NCBI RefSeq assembly: GCF_905372745.1
Contig: NZ_CAJPQR010000017.1
Coordinates: 1 to 42,982, forward strand
DNA: 42,982 nt
Direction: 5' to 3'
Source: an uncultured Campylobacter sp.
GTDB taxonomy: Bacteria; Campylobacterota; Campylobacteria; Campylobacterales; Campylobacteraceae
Every line of letters starts with the position of its first letter. Within the stretch, counting starts at the first letter, position 1. A model generated the notes under the pieces. That model worked only from the letters and a program-made list of their open reading frames with translations, was not told where the DNA came from and did not search any database. Below, in pieces: positions 33,538 through 41,412 of the stretch. Made by a program: the position numbers and the translations under genes.

Positions 33538-34785
33538 TTAAAATTTATATTTCACATTCAAATTTATCGCCTGAGCGTTACCGTGCTCAAATTTGCCGTT
33601 TGGATAAAGCCCCGACGCGTTTGAGTAGTAGTTTACGTCGCACTCTTTTCTGTCTTGGTAGAAGTAGCTAGCTCCCAGCTCCAAAGCGTCCGTAAATTTG
33701 TAGTTAAAGCCCGCTGCGTAGATGACGGCTTTGGTATCCGGTAGGTCAAAGCCCGTAGTGTCGGCCCTAGAGGCTGCCTCGTCAAACGTAACTGCACCCA
33801 TTAGGCGGAGCTTATCCGTAGCGTCGTGCGCTACGCCGATGCGGTAGGCGTTGCTGTCCTTCCAGTCGCGCTTTTTGGACGCGTCAAATGCCGCAAAAAA
33901 CGGGTTGCGATAGTGTGCGGCCGAGGCGCCTGGGTAGTTGAAGTCAAGCTCTTTCCACGCAGACCAATAGGTTCGCTCAAAGTCAAATAACAGCGTCGTT
34001 TTTGCGATTTTGTACGATAGGGCTAAATTTAGGCTCGCTGGTAGCGGTACGGATAGCTTTGCGCTGCCGCTATACGAGCCGCTCGGAAACGCTCCCCTCG
34101 GGTGCGCCGGTGCACTGATGTCGGTGTCACCTTTTAGATTCATATTTACTTTTGAGCGGTAGGTGGCCGCTAGGCTCAAATTTGAAGTAGGTTTATAGGT
34201 GATTGCCGCGTTGTAGCCGAAATTTATGCGGTCGCCTTTGATATCCTGCGAGGCGGGTAGGGGGCCTGAGACCTCCTGTACAGCCTCTCCTCTAGCGTAA
34301 ACGGCGCGCAGGCCAAAGCCTAACGCGATGTTATCGGTTAGCGCGTAGGCAACGCTAGGGTTTACCTCGATCACCTTTAGATCGAATTTTTTAGAGGTGG
34401 CTTTAGGTAGTCTTTCATCCCATCTCATCGACATTCCCGCAGGCACGACGACTGATAGACCAAAGCGCCAGTCGTCAAACTGCGGCGTTACGAAGTGAAA
34501 GGTAGGCACAAGCGCGTTCGCTCTTTTGGAGGTGAGTTTGTCGCCGTTATAGTGCCTATACTTCGTCTTTGACATGCGCAGGTAGGTTAGCGAGCTTTCT
34601 AGATAATGTCCGCCGTCCAAAAATATCATATTTGCAGGGTTATTATAGGCTGCGTCTGGGCCGAAGCTCGTCGCGACGTTTGAGTTTAAAAGCGCGATGC
34701 TATCGCCGCTTTGCTCCGGGATTTTAAAGCCCGCCGCATTTAGGCAGCAGCAAGCCGCGAGGCAAACGCCGATATATTTTCTCAT
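33538..34785 (-). CDS. FadL/OmpP1-family outer-membrane fatty acid transporter
   Basis: A 415-residue outer-membrane beta-barrel of the FadL family. The signal peptide ends at NAA; the mature chain begins GFKIPEQSG, the plug-domain signature, followed by AYNNPANM. The rest alternates in beta-strand style and ends in an aromatic residue (NLNVKYKF), as barrel proteins do. FadL takes up long-chain fatty acids or other hydrophobic compounds through a side opening. The ATG follows the nfo stop directly with no gap, and its AGGAG ribosome site is inside nfo. The fadD-like gene follows after nine bases, so import and activation are co-expressed. Confidence 0.9.
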   Translation of the reverse strand: MRKYIGVCLAACCCLNAAGFKIPEQSGDSIALLNSNVATSFGPDAAYNNPANMIFLDGGHYLESSLTYLRMSKTKYRHYNGDKLTSKRANALVPTFHFVTPQFDDWRFGLSVVVPAGMSMRWDERLPKATSKKFDLKVIEVNPSVAYALTDNIALGFGLRAVYARGEAVQEVSGPLPASQDIKGDRINFGYNAAITYKPTSNLSLAATYRSKVNMNLKGDTDISAPAHPRGAFPSGSYSGSAKLSVPLPASLNLALSYKIAKTTLLFDFERTYWSAWKELDFNYPGASAAHYRNPFFAAFDASKKRDWKDSNAYRIGVAHDATDKLRLMGAVTFDEAASRADTTGFDLPDTKAVIYAAGFNYKFTDALELGASYFYQDRKECDVNYYSNASGLYPNGKFEHGNAQAINLNVKYKF

Positions 34786-35625
34786 TTATTCTCCTTTAAA
34801 GTTTCTTAAAATTTTTATCTCGTCCGCCCAGATGTTCTCGTCGATCGTCTCTAAAACTAGCGGGATATCGTCCGTGCGGGGGTCGTTTATGATATTTTCA
34901 AATGTTTTTAAGCCCAAAAAGCCCTTGCCTAGGCTCTCGTGGCGATCCTTTTTGCTGGCTAGGTCAAATTTCGTATCGTTTATATGCATGCCCCGCAGCA
35001 TCTCGTGCCCGACTATCTCGTCAAATTCGCTCATCACGCGCCGGTAGTCGTCTCTGATATCGTATCCTGCGGCAAAGGTATGACAGGTATCCAGGCATAC
35101 GCCGATCCTGCTTTTATCGGTACAGCGTTTGATGATGTAAGCTAGGTGTTCAAATTTAAAGCCCAAATTTGAGCCTTGGCCAGCGGTGTTTTCGATGACT
35201 AGCTTTACGTTTTGGCTGTTTTCTAGTAGGAAATTTACGGAATTTGCGATATTTTCTAGGCAAATTTCGGGCGAAATCTCGTTTAGATACGAGCCCGGGT
35301 GAAAATTTATCATCTCAAGTCCGAGCGCCTCTACGCGGTAAATTTCGTCCAAAAAGGCGTTAATGGACTTTTGACGCTGCTCGGGGCTTGGATGGCCTAA
35401 ATTTATAAGGTAGCCGTTATGCGGCAAAACGTGCCTGGGCTCGATGCCGGCTGATTTTAAATTTTGCTTAAATTTGGAGATATTTTCCTGGGAAAGCGGC
35501 TTGGTCTCCCATTGGCGCTGGTTTTTGACGAACATCGCAAAGGCATTCGCGCCGATATTTGCCGCATTTAGCGGAGCGTTTTCTACGCCGTCCGCGATGC
35601 TGACGTGCGCGCCGATAAATTTCAT
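34786..35625 (-). CDS. nfo: Endonuclease IV (AP endonuclease)
   Basis: Nfo cuts DNA at abasic sites and removes blocked 3' ends in base excision repair. The 279-residue TIM-barrel enzyme keeps the zinc ligands: NFHPGSYL, VIENTAGQGSN, CLDTCHTFAAGYD, GMHINDTK, DRHESLGKG and VLETID. Length matches the E. coli enzyme. It starts by a four-base overlap (ATGA) with the lipoprotein gene upstream and is followed with no gap by the fadL-like gene, so it is embedded in a minus-strand operon from 36101 down to about 30263. Confidence 0.95.
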   Translation of the reverse strand: MKFIGAHVSIADGVENAPLNAANIGANAFAMFVKNQRQWETKPLSQENISKFKQNLKSAGIEPRHVLPHNGYLINLGHPSPEQRQKSINAFLDEIYRVEALGLEMINFHPGSYLNEISPEICLENIANSVNFLLENSQNVKLVIENTAGQGSNLGFKFEHLAYIIKRCTDKSRIGVCLDTCHTFAAGYDIRDDYRRVMSEFDEIVGHEMLRGMHINDTKFDLASKKDRHESLGKGFLGLKTFENIINDPRTDDIPLVLETIDENIWADEIKILRNFKGE

Positions 35626-36101
35626 TGAAGCTCTTTTATGATGATTTTTATGCGGTTTTTAGCGTCGAAAAAGCTGATATTTTTACCGCAAACTTCGTAT
35701 TTTATTGAATATTTACTTATATCTTGTATAAAACCGCACGAATTTGTCATTACATTTATGCCGTCATACAGCGGCTTGCGCTCCAAAATTTCCGCGAAAA
35801 AGTCGTCGTATCTCTCCTCTAAAAAGAACTTTTTGTTAAATTCTTTTTTCTCAAAACACGCGCCGTTCATGCAAATTTTGTCGTTTATTTTTAGATTTAC
35901 CGTATTTACGCCCGAGCTGTAAATTTGCAAATTTAGCTGATTTACGTTTTTGTGCAGGAAGCCCACGTCGTTGATTTTTAGCGGCGGAGTGAGGATGGTG
36001 ACGGTAAATTTGTCTGATGATTTTTGGCTTTGTAGCGCGGCACAGCCGCCAAGCGCTAGGCACGCAAGCGCACTCAAAGCAAATTTAGAAAATTTTTTCA
36101 T
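35622..36101 (-). CDS. Small lipoprotein of unknown function
   Basis: A 159-residue putative lipoprotein: positive N-terminus, hydrophobic core and lipobox LGGC with Cys20. The mature part has several cysteines (KICMNGACFEKKEF, TNSCGFI, YEVCGKN) that could form disulfides in the periplasm. I recognise no domain; small lipoproteins with this look are found near nfo in other epsilonproteobacteria, but I am not certain of orthology. It is the first gene of the minus-strand operon and ends by overlapping nfo by four bases. The promoter should be in the 69 bases between it and the divergent tRNA-Glu. Confidence 0.7.
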   Translation of the reverse strand: MKKFSKFALSALACLALGGCAALQSQKSSDKFTVTILTPPLKINDVGFLHKNVNQLNLQIYSSGVNTVNLKINDKICMNGACFEKKEFNKKFFLEERYDDFFAEILERKPLYDGINVMTNSCGFIQDISKYSIKYEVCGKNISFFDAKNRIKIIIKELQ

Positions 36102-36170
36102 AATTTTTTATCCTTAATTTAAGCTGTTTTTTATTATCTTTAATGTAAAATCCCATTTCCGCTAATTTGT

Positions 36171-36245
36171 GGCCCCTTCGTCTAGCGGTTAGGACATCGC
36201 CCTTTCACGGCGGTAACACGAGTTCGAGTCTCGTAGGGGTCACCA
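36171..36245 (+). tRNA. tRNA-Glu (TTC)
   Basis: Acceptor stem GGCCCCT pairs with AGGGGTC, with discriminator A and encoded CCA. The anticodon loop CTTTCAC gives anticodon TTC. The T arm GAGTTCGAGTCTC is standard. A GTAAAAT element at 36145-36151 is a likely -10. The gene stands alone here, divergent from the lipoprotein operon. Confidence 0.96.
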
Positions 36246-36605
36246 CTTTATTTTAAATTTCACAAAAGATTTTAATTTTATCCGCTTATCGCTTAAACGC
36301 CCTTTATTTAAGATAATTTTTTAAATTTGGTTTTTCTAAAAATTTATCCGCAGAGCCGTTTGCGGCGTATTTTACAAAATAAAATTTCATCGCGGCAAAT
36401 TTAACCGCTGCCAAATAAACCAAAATCCGTCAAATTTAACCGCTGCCAAATAAACCAAAATCCGTCAAATTTATCACCTCAAAATGCAAATATTCGTGCG
36501 CCAAAATCGTCAAATTTGATCCCCAAATGCCCGCGCCCGCTCGCTCAATCAAATTTAAACCCGTTTTGGCTATAATTGCGCCCTAATTTATAAAAAAGGA
36601 AAAAA
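36246..36605. other. AT-rich spacer with tandem repeat and terC promoter
   Basis: No gene seen in 360 bases. It holds a 35-bp tandem duplication (listed separately) and, at 36571-36576, a TATAAT box 30 bases before the terC-like start, preceded by TTTTGGC. Confidence 0.6.
36396..36473 (+). repeat. 35-bp tandem duplication, 2.2 copies
   Basis: A 35-bp unit beginning CAAATTTAACCGCTGCC and ending CAAAATCCGT is present twice without any mismatch (36396-36430 and 36431-36465), followed by eight bases of a third copy. Confidence 0.9.
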
Positions 36606-37343
36606 ATGTTTGATTGGATTTTTTCGCCCGAGGCGTGGCTGTCGCTCGTGACGCTAACGGGGCTTGAGATCGTGCTTGGTATCGATAACATCATATTTAT
36701 CGCGATTTTGGTCGGCAAGCTCCCGCCCGAGCAGCGCGACAAAGGCCGCATTTTAGGGCTTTCGCTCGCGATGCTAACGAGGATTGCGCTTTTGCTTTCG
36801 CTATTTTGGATTATGAAGCTTACCAAACCGCTATTTAGCGTGTTTGACTTTACGATCACGGGGCGCGATTTGGTGCTGATTTTGGGAGGACTTTTCCTCA
36901 TCGGTAAGTCCACGCTCGAGATCCACTCAAGCGTTAGCGGCGAGCACGAGGAGCACTCGGCGAGCAAGGGGCATGCGAGTTTTTGGGTCGTTATCGCCGA
37001 GATCGCCGTGCTTGACATCGTCTTTTCGCTCGATAGCGTCATCACCGCGGTGGGTATGGCAAACCACATCGAGATCATGATCCTAGCCGTGATACTTGCC
37101 GTGGGCGTGATGATGTTCGCGTCTAAGGGCATCTCAAATTTCGTCGATAACAACCCGACGATCAAAATTCTCGCGCTTGCGTTTTTGATCCTGATCGGCT
37201 TTACGCTTGTGGGCGAGGGGCTTGGTATGCACGTGCCTAAGGGCTACGTTTACTTTGCGATGGCGTTTTCTCTGGGCGTGGAGCTCGTCAATATCTACGC
37301 TCGCAAAAAGTCGGCAAAACGCGCGCAAGAGGCTCAAAAGTAA
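36606..37343 (+). CDS. TerC-family integral membrane protein
   Basis: A 245-residue membrane protein of the TerC/Alx family. Predicted helices cover most of the chain, with the family's acidic membrane motifs GLEIVLGIDNIIF near residues 18-30 and DIVFSLDSVITAVG near 139-152, where paired Asp residues are thought to bind a metal. Members export manganese or help membrane-protein metalation, and some are linked to tellurite or alkaline stress. A short His/Glu-rich loop (SGEHEEHSASKGH) sits between the halves. It has its own promoter and an AAAAGGA ribosome site. The exact metal is not deducible. Confidence 0.88.
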   Translation: MFDWIFSPEAWLSLVTLTGLEIVLGIDNIIFIAILVGKLPPEQRDKGRILGLSLAMLTRIALLLSLFWIMKLTKPLFSVFDFTITGRDLVLILGGLFLIGKSTLEIHSSVSGEHEEHSASKGHASFWVVIAEIAVLDIVFSLDSVITAVGMANHIEIMILAVILAVGVMMFASKGISNFVDNNPTIKILALAFLILIGFTLVGEGLGMHVPKGYVYFAMAFSLGVELVNIYARKKSAKRAQEAQK

Positions 37344-37466
37344 ATTTGAGCCTTTAAATTTGCTTTTATGCGTGTAGGGCGGCAAATTTAACGCTTCGGC
37401 TTTTTGAGGCGTCAAATTTAAACGGGGCGAATTTGAGCGGTAAATTTAAAAAGCAAAGGAGCTAGC

Positions 37467-38135
37467 GTGGACGTAAAAGGCGAATTTTTAGAGATTTTGG
37501 AGGGACTTAGGAGCCAAAAGCTAGCGGCGTTTTCGCAAAAACTCATCAAAAGCCCCGAAATTTTAGGCGTAAAAACTCCCGAGCTAAGACGCCTGGCAAA
37601 GCAAAATTTCGCTCGGCTAAATTTAGAACAGATCGCTGCTTATGAGCCGTTTTTTCACGAGGAGTTTATGCTAAAGGGCTTTTTGATAATGCTCATAAAA
37701 GACGACGAAGCTAAATTTAAGCTAGCTAGCGAGTTTATCAAAACGATGCCAAACTGGGCGGTGACGGACGGCTTTGAGCCTAAATTTACCGAGGCGCGCT
37801 ACGTGGATGCGCTACTAAAGCAGGCTCTAGGCTCAAATTTAGAATACGAAAAGCGCTTTTTCTACGTTTATTTTATGCGCAATTTTGGGGCGCTTTCGCT
37901 CGAGCGGTTTTTTGAAATTTGCGCCGAGGAAAAGGACGAGCGATACTACGTGCAAATGGCGGCGGCTTGGTGTTTGGCCGAGGTTTTTATCAAATTTGAC
38001 GGCGCGGGGCAGCAGCTGCTAGAGAGCGGGCGACTGAGTAAATTTACCCACAACAAAACGATCTCAAAGATCCGCGACAGCTACCGCGTGCCAAAAGACG
38101 TAAAAGACGCGCTTTTGGAGCTCAAAATCAAGTGA
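37467..38135 (+). CDS. AlkD-like DNA alkylation repair protein
   Basis: A 222-residue alpha-helical (HEAT-like) protein of the DNA alkylation repair family. AlkD enzymes remove N3- and N7-alkylated bases without flipping them. The segment TMPNWAVTDGFE near residues 90-101 corresponds to the Trp/Asp catalytic region, and AAWCLAEVFIKF near 171-182 to the later conserved Trp. The start is GTG with AAAGGAG nine bases upstream; no ATG fits better. It overlaps the MATE gene by four bases (GTGA), so the two are co-translated. Substrate specificity untested; some relatives are only structural. Confidence 0.82.
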   Translation: MDVKGEFLEILEGLRSQKLAAFSQKLIKSPEILGVKTPELRRLAKQNFARLNLEQIAAYEPFFHEEFMLKGFLIMLIKDDEAKFKLASEFIKTMPNWAVTDGFEPKFTEARYVDALLKQALGSNLEYEKRFFYVYFMRNFGALSLERFFEICAEEKDERYYVQMAAAWCLAEVFIKFDGAGQQLLESGRLSKFTHNKTISKIRDSYRVPKDVKDALLELKIK

Positions 38136-39457
38136 ATCTCACAAAAGAACCCATAAACAAGCTCGTGCTGCGCCTAGCCGCGCCCGCGGGCGTCGCGATG
38201 AGTTTTAACACGCTTTACAACGTGACGGGCGTATTTTTTGCCGCGCGCATCTCGACGCAGGCGCTGGCGGGCTTTTCGATGAGTTTTTTGCTCTACATCA
38301 GCGTCGTTGGCGTGGGGCTTGGCTTTGGTTCGGCGCTAACGGCGCTTGTGGGCAACGCGCTTGGCGGAGGCAAGGACCGGCTAGCTAAAATTTATGCCGC
38401 AAAGGGCGTATTTTTCGTGCTTCTTTGCGCGCTTTTTATGGGGCTTTCGGGCTTTATCTTCACTCCGCATTTGCTTAAAATTTTAGGCGCGAACGAGGAG
38501 TTTTTACGCGAAGCCATGGCATATAACCGCGTGATATTTCTTGCTTCGCCGTTTTTCTTACTCATAAAATCGCTAAACGGCGTGCTGGTAGCCGCTGGCG
38601 ACACGAAAAGTCTGCGAAACTGGCTTTTTGCGGGACTTTTTATAAATTTGGGCTTTTGCTTTTTTTACGTGGATTTTTGCGGCCTGGGTATCGGCGGGAT
38701 AGCGCTGGCGACGGCTTCGGTGCAGCTTCTTGGTTCGCTATTTTTAGGCGTCAAAGTCGCAAAAACGGGCATGATAAATTTTTTAAATTTACGCTCGTTT
38801 GCGCCCGAGCTTGCCATCTACAGCAAAATTTTAGCCCAAGCCTTGCCAGCGTGCCTAAACTACCTCTCGATGTCGCTTGGCGGGCTCGTTCTCATACACT
38901 TTATCAGCCGTTACGGCACGCATGCGGTCGCAGGTTATGGCCTAGCTCTTCGCATCGAGCAGATCGTCATGCTGCCCACGACTGGCATCGCATTGGCGGT
39001 TCTTGGTATCGTGTCGCAAAACTTCGGCGCGCGCGAATATGCCAGAGTGCGCGGCTGCTACGCCTATGCGGTCAAATTTTTAGCGGTTTACTGCATTTTT
39101 GCGGCGGCTTTTTGCCTTGGGCTCGGCGGGATTTTGGTCGGCTTTTTTGACGAAACGCCCGAGGTCGTAAACGCGGCAAAAAGCTATTTTACGGTAAATT
39201 CGCTAGCTTTTATGGGCTACGCACTCATAAATCTCTCCGGCTCGACGCTTCAAGGCGTAAAAAGACCCTTGGCGGTTTTTGTTTTAAATTTTACTCGCCA
39301 GATAGTCCTGCAAATGGTGCTTTACTCGCTTGTGGCAGGTGTTTTTGGCGGCGAGTTGCAAGATATTTTTAAGGCGATGTTTTTTAATGCTTGGCTGATC
39401 GGGCTAACTTTTTTCTTTTATACCAAATTTGTTCTAGGCCGAGTTTGCGCGGCTTGA
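38132..39457 (+). CDS. MATE-family multidrug/cation efflux transporter
   Basis: A 441-residue inner-membrane protein with about twelve helices in two pseudo-symmetric halves, as in MATE transporters that export cationic drugs against Na+ or H+. The first helix segment LVLRLAAPAGVAMSFNTLYN and the loop AARISTQALAGFSM match the family start; the second half begins QALPACLNYLSMSLGG. The start is GTG, overlapping the alkD-like stop. No regulator is adjacent. Drug substrates are unknown. Confidence 0.87.
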   Translation: MNLTKEPINKLVLRLAAPAGVAMSFNTLYNVTGVFFAARISTQALAGFSMSFLLYISVVGVGLGFGSALTALVGNALGGGKDRLAKIYAAKGVFFVLLCALFMGLSGFIFTPHLLKILGANEEFLREAMAYNRVIFLASPFFLLIKSLNGVLVAAGDTKSLRNWLFAGLFINLGFCFFYVDFCGLGIGGIALATASVQLLGSLFLGVKVAKTGMINFLNLRSFAPELAIYSKILAQALPACLNYLSMSLGGLVLIHFISRYGTHAVAGYGLALRIEQIVMLPTTGIALAVLGIVSQNFGAREYARVRGCYAYAVKFLAVYCIFAAAFCLGLGGILVGFFDETPEVVNAAKSYFTVNSLAFMGYALINLSGSTLQGVKRPLAVFVLNFTRQIVLQMVLYSLVAGVFGGELQDIFKAMFFNAWLIGLTFFFYTKFVLGRVCAA

Positions 39458-39499
39458 AGCAAAAATTTTCGCAAATTTTGAAATTTAAGCTTATTTTTC

Positions 39500-39528
39500 T
39501 TGACATACCGTATTTTTTTGGCTACAAT
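39500..39528 (+). promoter_or_regulatory. Consensus sigma-70 promoter of the tRNA cluster
   Basis: TTGACA at 39500-39505, a 17-base spacer, and TACAAT at 39523-39528. It is the best promoter match in the window and lies 37 bases before tRNA-Pro, as expected for a stable-RNA operon. Confidence 0.85.
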
Positions 39529-39565
39529 GCGCCTTTTCAATAAGTAGGCTAAACTCGCAATGCCT

Positions 39566-39643
39566 CGGGGTGTAGCGCAGGCTGGTTAGCGCATCTGGTT
39601 TGGGACCAGAGGGCCGAAGGTTCGAATCCTTTCACCCCGACCA
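39566..39643 (+). tRNA. tRNA-Pro (TGG)
   Basis: Acceptor CGGGGTG pairs with CACCCCG, followed by A and CCA. Anticodon loop TTTGGGA gives TGG. First gene of the five-tRNA cluster. Confidence 0.96.
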
Positions 39644-39653
39644 TTTGTTAGAT

Positions 39654-39731
39654 GGTGAGTGTAGCTCAGTCGGTTAGAGCATCAGATTGTGGTCCTGAGG
39701 GTCGTGGGTTCGATTCCCATCACTCACCCCA
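39654..39731 (+). tRNA. tRNA-His (GTG)
   Basis: Anticodon GTG. The extra 5' G (G-1, base 39654) characteristic of tRNA-His is encoded and pairs with C73; the acceptor is GTGAGTG with CACTCAC. CCA is encoded. Confidence 0.96.
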
Positions 39732-39736
39732 CTTGG

Positions 39737-39813
39737 GCGCTCGTAGCTCAATTGGATAGAGCGACAGACTTCGGATCTGTAGGTTATGGGTTCGACTCCT
39801 ATCGGGCGCGCCA
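39737..39813 (+). tRNA. tRNA-Arg (TCG)
   Basis: Acceptor GCGCTCG pairs with CGGGCGC (one T-G pair), discriminator G, CCA encoded. Anticodon loop CTTCGGA gives TCG, reading CGN codons. Confidence 0.94.
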
Positions 39814-39825
39814 CTTTATTTTTAT

Positions 39826-39902
39826 GCGCTCATAGCTCAGCTGGATAGAGCAACGGCCTTCTAAGCCGTAGGCCTCAGGTTCGAATCCTGATGGGCGTAC
39901 CA
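39826..39902 (+). tRNA. tRNA-Arg (TCT)
   Basis: Acceptor GCGCTCA pairs with TGGGCGT (two wobble pairs), discriminator A, CCA encoded. Anticodon loop CTTCTAA gives TCT, reading AGA and AGG. Confidence 0.95.
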
Positions 39903-39917
39903 CTTTATTATTGTTGT

Positions 39918-40002
39918 GCGGATGTGGTGAAATTGGCAGACACGCCAGACTTAGGATCTGGTGCCCCACGGCGTGAAGGTTCAAGTCCTTTCATCCGCAC
40001 CA
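39918..40002 (+). tRNA. tRNA-Leu (TAG)
   Basis: Class II tRNA with a variable arm (GTGCCCCACGGCGT). Acceptor GCGGATG pairs with CATCCGC, then A and CCA. Anticodon loop CTTAGGA gives TAG. It is the last tRNA of the cluster; the foreign and decayed region starts right after it, which makes its 3' end a possible integration site. Confidence 0.95.
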
Positions 40003-40317
40003 TCTAAAACTCCCTAAAATACGACATCTTAAGACTTAAGCTTTCAAAAGGTAGCCCAATAGGTAACCCAAACTTCTTATTTTTTATTTTTCAAATTTAT
40101 TTCTCTCGGATTTATTTAATATTCTAGAGTATCCTATATTGGCTCATTTTACCATTAGAGGTTTTGCTTTGACAGGTCGCCTGAATACTATTTTGTAATT
40201 ATGTCTATGGTACTCAGGCGTTGCAAAGTATAACGCTTAATTCTAACAATATTTAAGAGCACCAAAAATAAACTATAGTATAACCACGGTAAACAAAAAA
40301 TACATCGAGGGGCTAAA
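40003..40317. other. AT-rich spacer after the tRNA cluster, no gene
   Basis: No credible gene in 315 bases. The one structure seen is an imperfect inverted repeat at 40178-40188 and 40210-40220 (CGCCTGAATAC against GTACTCAGGCG, one mismatch) just after a TTGACA at 40169-40174. This could be an operator over a promoter for the ATPase fragment. No copy of the tRNA-Leu 3' end was noticed here. Confidence 0.45.
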
Positions 40318-40455
40318 ATGGTAGAAGTAGGTTTTAATAACTTTAAGGCATTTGAAGAAAATTTGCAGAAATTTTCAGATAAGCCGATAACTTTAGTATA
40401 TAGTCCCAATAGCTCTGGAAAATCAAGCTTTTTGTATCATGAGCGTTACGCCTAA
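40318..40455 (+). pseudogene. Truncated P-loop ATPase, N-terminal fragment
   Basis: A GAGGGG ribosome site precedes an ATG that opens VGFNNFKAFEENLQKF, then ITLVYSPNSSGKSSFLY, a Walker A motif of the SMC/RecF-like ATPases found in defence and repair genes. The frame ends after 45 codons. From about 40438 the sequence instead reads sensibly on the opposite strand, so the rest of the gene has been lost at a junction there. It is similar in kind, but not clearly in family, to the ATPase at 29140-30207. Confidence 0.55.
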
Positions 40456-40632
40456 GTCATATCTGTTTATCAGCCCAAGAGCTTTTCTTATATAATTTAG
40501 CTTTAACTCTTCATGAATATATGGATCAGCTATATAAACTAAGTCAATTATGCATTTTTGCTTTTGTTGTAGGCTTTTTCCCAAAACACATATTCCGTTT
40601 TCTTTTGCTTTTGTAAAATGCGCCCTACTATC
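40423..40632 (-). pseudogene. Gene fragment of unknown family
   Basis: On the minus strand an open stretch of about 69 codons reads AHFTKAKENGICVLGKSL, IIDLVYIADPYIHEELKLN and IRKALGLINRYDLGVTLM, with natural composition but no start codon with a ribosome site. Its end overlaps the ATPase fragment on the other strand, so the two met by deletion or rearrangement. No family recognised. Confidence 0.4.
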
Positions 40633-40641
40633 CTATTTTTG

Positions 40642-41171
40642 CTATCTTGTCTTGCAATTTTTCTGATGAGCCTTAAGCTTTTTCGTCGCCCAGTCATAAT
40701 GGCTCGGAGCGGCGCTTACGAAGTATGATCCAAGCGTGCTGGCCCCGACCTATTTATATACATCTTTTGAAAACAGCTCTTCGTTTGTAAATGTTTCGGC
40801 TAACTCTAAAATATCTTTATGCGATTTATGAAGCATCTTAGTCGCTTCTTCAAGGGAGGTTTTTTGGCGCTTCTTCCAAAATTCCACATTCATATCTCCA
40901 TAAGTTTTCCGGTTATACGGTTCGCGCAAAAACGGCTTTTCTTCTCCCTTTCGATTGGAATTTATCCAGTTTAAAACAAGCCTATGCCATTCGTAGATGT
41001 GGATTAAAATTTTATCTCTTCTCCAATGGGCCTCTTTTTCTTTTCATCCCTTGAGAAATCAAACGGCGTATTTAGTTTCTCTTCGCTCATCTTTGAAATG
41101 AGTAAATTTAACTTCTCATAGTTTTGCCTAGCTGCAGTCATTAAATCATTTTTTGTAGTCGGTCTTGGCAT
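40642..41171 (-). pseudogene. Broken ClbS/DfsB-family (DUF1706) gene
   Basis: Starting at ATG 41171, MPRPTTKNDLMTAARQNYEK is a typical ClbS/DfsB start. After FDFSRDEKKK the frame shifts; inserting one A in the A5 run at about 41036-41040 restores HWRRDKILIHIYEWHRLVL, then KPFLREPYNRKTYGDMNVEF, ELFSKDVYK, an in-frame TAG at 40750-40752, and TLGSYFVSAAPSHYDWATKK to the stop at 40642. That is the whole family length of about 175 residues. ClbS itself is a four-helix-bundle cyclopropane hydrolase protecting cells from colibactin; most family members have no known role. Here the gene is inactive on two counts, unless sequence errors are involved. Confidence 0.75.
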
Positions 41172-41186
41172 AGCATTTTACCCCTT

Positions 41187-41317
41187 TCATTTTTTAGGTG
41201 TTGGAAAAACTCCGTCATCATTGTAGGGAACACATATTTCAATCATTTCTTCTATTAGGTAAATTCGCCTTTTTCGCAGCACGGCATTGACAATATTGTG
41301 TATTTATTTTTCTTCAT
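41187..41317 (-). pseudogene. Small relic gene upstream of the ClbS-like relic
   Basis: From ATG 41317 the frame reads MKKNKYTILSMPCCEKGEFT and stops; the neighbouring frame continues YLIEEMIEICVPYNDDGVFPTPKK to a stop at 41187. One indel would join them into a protein of about 43 residues. An AAGG lies just before the ATG. No family recognised. Confidence 0.4.
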
Positions 41318-41412
41318 CCTTATCTTTATTTAAGATAATTATATCTTATAATACTTGACGCTATTTGTCATGTTATATATTTTTCTGCCATTGTATTTAT
41401 CATTTCTTTAAT

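Noticed and set aside
36545..37165. 206-codon minus-strand frame opposite the TerC gene
   Set aside because: Shadow of a strong membrane-protein gene; no start signal or family pattern.
37344..37466. Possible attenuator between the TerC and AlkD-like genes
   Set aside because: Several AAATTT-based weak pairings exist, but no stem with a T-run or conserved riboswitch shape was found.
38656..39150. 164-codon frame inside the MATE gene
   Set aside because: Out-of-frame shadow rich in Arg, Ala and His, fully inside a recognised transporter.
39799..39984. 61-codon minus-strand frame across tRNA-Arg and tRNA-Leu
   Set aside because: This is the well-known spurious antisense-tRNA protein (RPSGFEPEAYGLEG).
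40188..40409. 73-codon minus-strand frame after the tRNA cluster
   Set aside because: Antisense to the truncated ATPase fragment, which has a ribosome site and a Walker A motif.
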